A program made the position numbers and the translations under genes. 12,610 bases of DNA from an uncultured Ruminococcus sp. (GTDB lineage: Bacteria > Bacillota > Clostridia > Oscillospirales > Acutalibacteraceae), in NCBI GenBank assembly GCA_905234305.1, contig CAJOHT010000031.1, positions 1 to 12,610 of the forward strand, given 5' to 3'. The notes under the pieces are model-generated. The model did no database searches. It saw only the letters and a program-made list of their open reading frames with translations, and was not told the DNA's origin. Positions 11,518 to 12,610 of the stretch are shown here, in pieces (within the stretch, counting starts at the first letter, position 1; every line of letters begins with the position of its first letter).

Positions 11518-12610
11518 ATGAATAAAAACGACATTATAAAACTGAAAATCACCTCAATGACTGCTCAGGGCAGCGGCATCGGCAAATCCGAAAACGGTAT
11601 CGTAATATTCGTACCCTTCTCCGCTATCGGCGACGAACTTGAGGTACGCATATTAAAAGTAAAAAAAACGTACGCGTACGGTAAAATAGAAAGAATTTTA
11701 AATCCTTCTCCCGACCGAATTGAACCTGATTGCAAAAATTTCGGAAAATGCGGCGGATGCGTATACCGTCATATCAGTTATAATTCCGAAAAAGAAATTA
11801 AACGTCAGCGCGTTATTGACGCGGTTGAGCGCATCGGCGGACTTAAGGATGTAAAAATCAATAAAGTTGTCGAGAATGACTGCATTAACCGTTACCGAAA
11901 TAAGGCTCAGCTTCCCTGCCAAAATACCGAAAACGGCATAGAATTCGGCTTCTACGCTAATCACAGCCACCGAATCATCCCATGTTCCGACTGCCTTCTT
12001 CAACCCGAAGCCTTCAATAAGGTTATGAAAATCACGAAGGATTTTATGAACAACACAGCTCAGTCCGCTTATGATGAACGCACAGGCAAAGGCAAGCTCC
12101 GCCATCTGTACATAAGATATGCGGAGATGACCGACGAGTTAATGGTATGTTATGTTGTAAACGGAAACGGTCTAAAACGCGAAAATGAGCTTCTCGAACA
12201 GCTTAAAAATGAGCTTCCTAACCTTAAAAGCGTTGTTTTTAATTCTAATACAGAAAATACAAACGTTATTACAGGTCTTAAAAACCGCACCGCTTACGGT
12301 CGAGGTTATATCGAGGATATTTTATGCAGTAAAAAATTCAGGATATCTCCCCTGTCATTCTATCAGGTAAACCGCTCTCAGGCTGAAAAGCTCTATACAA
12401 CCGCTAAGAATTACGCCGATTTAAACGGAAATGAAACTCTTTTAGACCTTTACTGCGGTACAGGTACTATCGGGCTCACTATGGCGGATAATTGCAAGGA
12501 GCTTATCGGCGTCGAGATTATTGAGGACGCGGTTAAGGATGCCGAAATCAATGCTCAAATCAACGGTATAAATAACACCCGCTTTATCTGCGCGGACGCC
12601 GCCTCCGCAG
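11518..12610 (+). CDS. 23S rRNA (uracil-C5)-methyltransferase, RlmD/TrmA family, 3' end beyond window
   Basis: This SAM-dependent RNA methyltransferase acts on uracil C5, most likely in 23S rRNA (RlmD/RlmCD type). The first 364 codons are present. Residues 1-61 form a TRAM RNA-binding domain (KITSMTAQGSGIGKSENGIV). C72, C78 and C81 (CKNFGKCGGC) plus C159 (PCSDCLLQ) are the iron-sulfur cluster ligands typical of RumA-like enzymes. FYQVNRSQAEKLY at 281-293 and the SAM loop LLDLYCGTGTIGL at 308-320 follow, then GVEIIEDAVKDAEINA. The DPPRxG and catalytic-cysteine motifs must lie past base 12610. The start ATG at 11518 has AAAGGGGAAAACT upstream. The exact uracil modified (747 or 1939 in E. coli numbering) cannot be told; many Firmicutes enzymes do both. 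Confidence 0.93.
   Translation, partial: MNKNDIIKLKITSMTAQGSGIGKSENGIVIFVPFSAIGDELEVRILKVKKTYAYGKIERILNPSPDRIEPDCKNFGKCGGCVYRHISYNSEKEIKRQRVIDAVERIGGLKDVKINKVVENDCINRYRNKAQLPCQNTENGIEFGFYANHSHRIIPCSDCLLQPEAFNKVMKITKDFMNNTAQSAYDERTGKGKLRHLYIRYAEMTDELMVCYVVNGNGLKRENELLEQLKNELPNLKSVVFNSNTENTNVITGLKNRTAYGRGYIEDILCSKKFRISPLSFYQVNRSQAEKLYTTAKNYADLNGNETLLDLYCGTGTIGLTMADNCKELIGVEIIEDAVKDAEINAQINGINNTRFICADAASA

Noticed and set aside
11339..11521. 60-codon plus-strand frame before the methyltransferase
   Set aside because: It has no ribosome site and overlaps the methyltransferase start in another frame, with no recognisable composition.
11698..12105. 135-codon minus-strand frame opposite the rRNA methyltransferase
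   Set aside because: It is antisense to a clear gene and shows no independent signal.

Overview
The window looks like chromosomal DNA of a spore-forming member of the Clostridia (Firmicutes), probably Oscillospiraceae/Ruminococcaceae-like. The evidence is a CotF-type spore coat gene, Gram-positive AAGGAGG ribosome sites, sigma-A style promoters, the four-cysteine form of ribosomal protein L28, and a site-2 protease next to scpA. Base composition is moderate, with AT-rich gaps. There are no tRNA or rRNA genes, no CRISPR array, and no transposase or phage gene.

Layout. (1) 1-1054, minus strand: the 5' part of scpA behind a small M50 site-2 protease. (2) 1055-1376: a gap with two back-to-back promoters around a 26-bp tandem duplication and a telomere-like inverted repeat. 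(3) 1377-1610: rpmB (L28) with a terminator. (4) 1618-2054, minus: a two-gene spore coat unit, a 57-residue protein and a CotF-like protein. (5) 2123-4269, plus: a likely peroxide-response operon of glutathione peroxidase, a CDF metal exporter with a doubled C-terminal domain, and an OhrR-type MarR regulator. A palindrome at the start of transcription is a good candidate for the regulator's own operator. (6) 4361-6196, minus: two paralogous small lipoproteins followed by a short-chain dehydrogenase. (7) 6131-9563, minus: a sodium:solute symporter and an acyl-CoA ligase with its own promoter. The ligase frame is interrupted by TGA at a position where relatives normally have glycine, and it seems to lack the conserved A6 motif. 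It is therefore called a pseudogene. (8) 9463-9853: a gene-free gap full of inverted repeats. (9) 9825-11280, minus: murC with promoter and terminator. (10) 11479 to the end, plus: the first 364 codons of an RlmD/TrmA-type 23S rRNA (uracil-C5) methyltransferase.

How the parts fit. Cluster 5 is the most coherent: a peroxide sensor carrying the two OhrR cysteines, a thioredoxin-type peroxidase, and an exporter whose metal-site residues (NxxxD + DxxxD) suggest manganese or another non-zinc metal. Cluster 7 shares a 13-nt element (TTTAAAGCGATAA on the minus strand) in front of both the transporter and the ligase. This suggests one regulator and a joint role in taking up and activating a carboxylic acid, although the ligase now looks broken. 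I saw no clearly new defence or mobile system. The parts most worth a second look are the damaged ligase with its shared operators, and the peroxide/metal operon.
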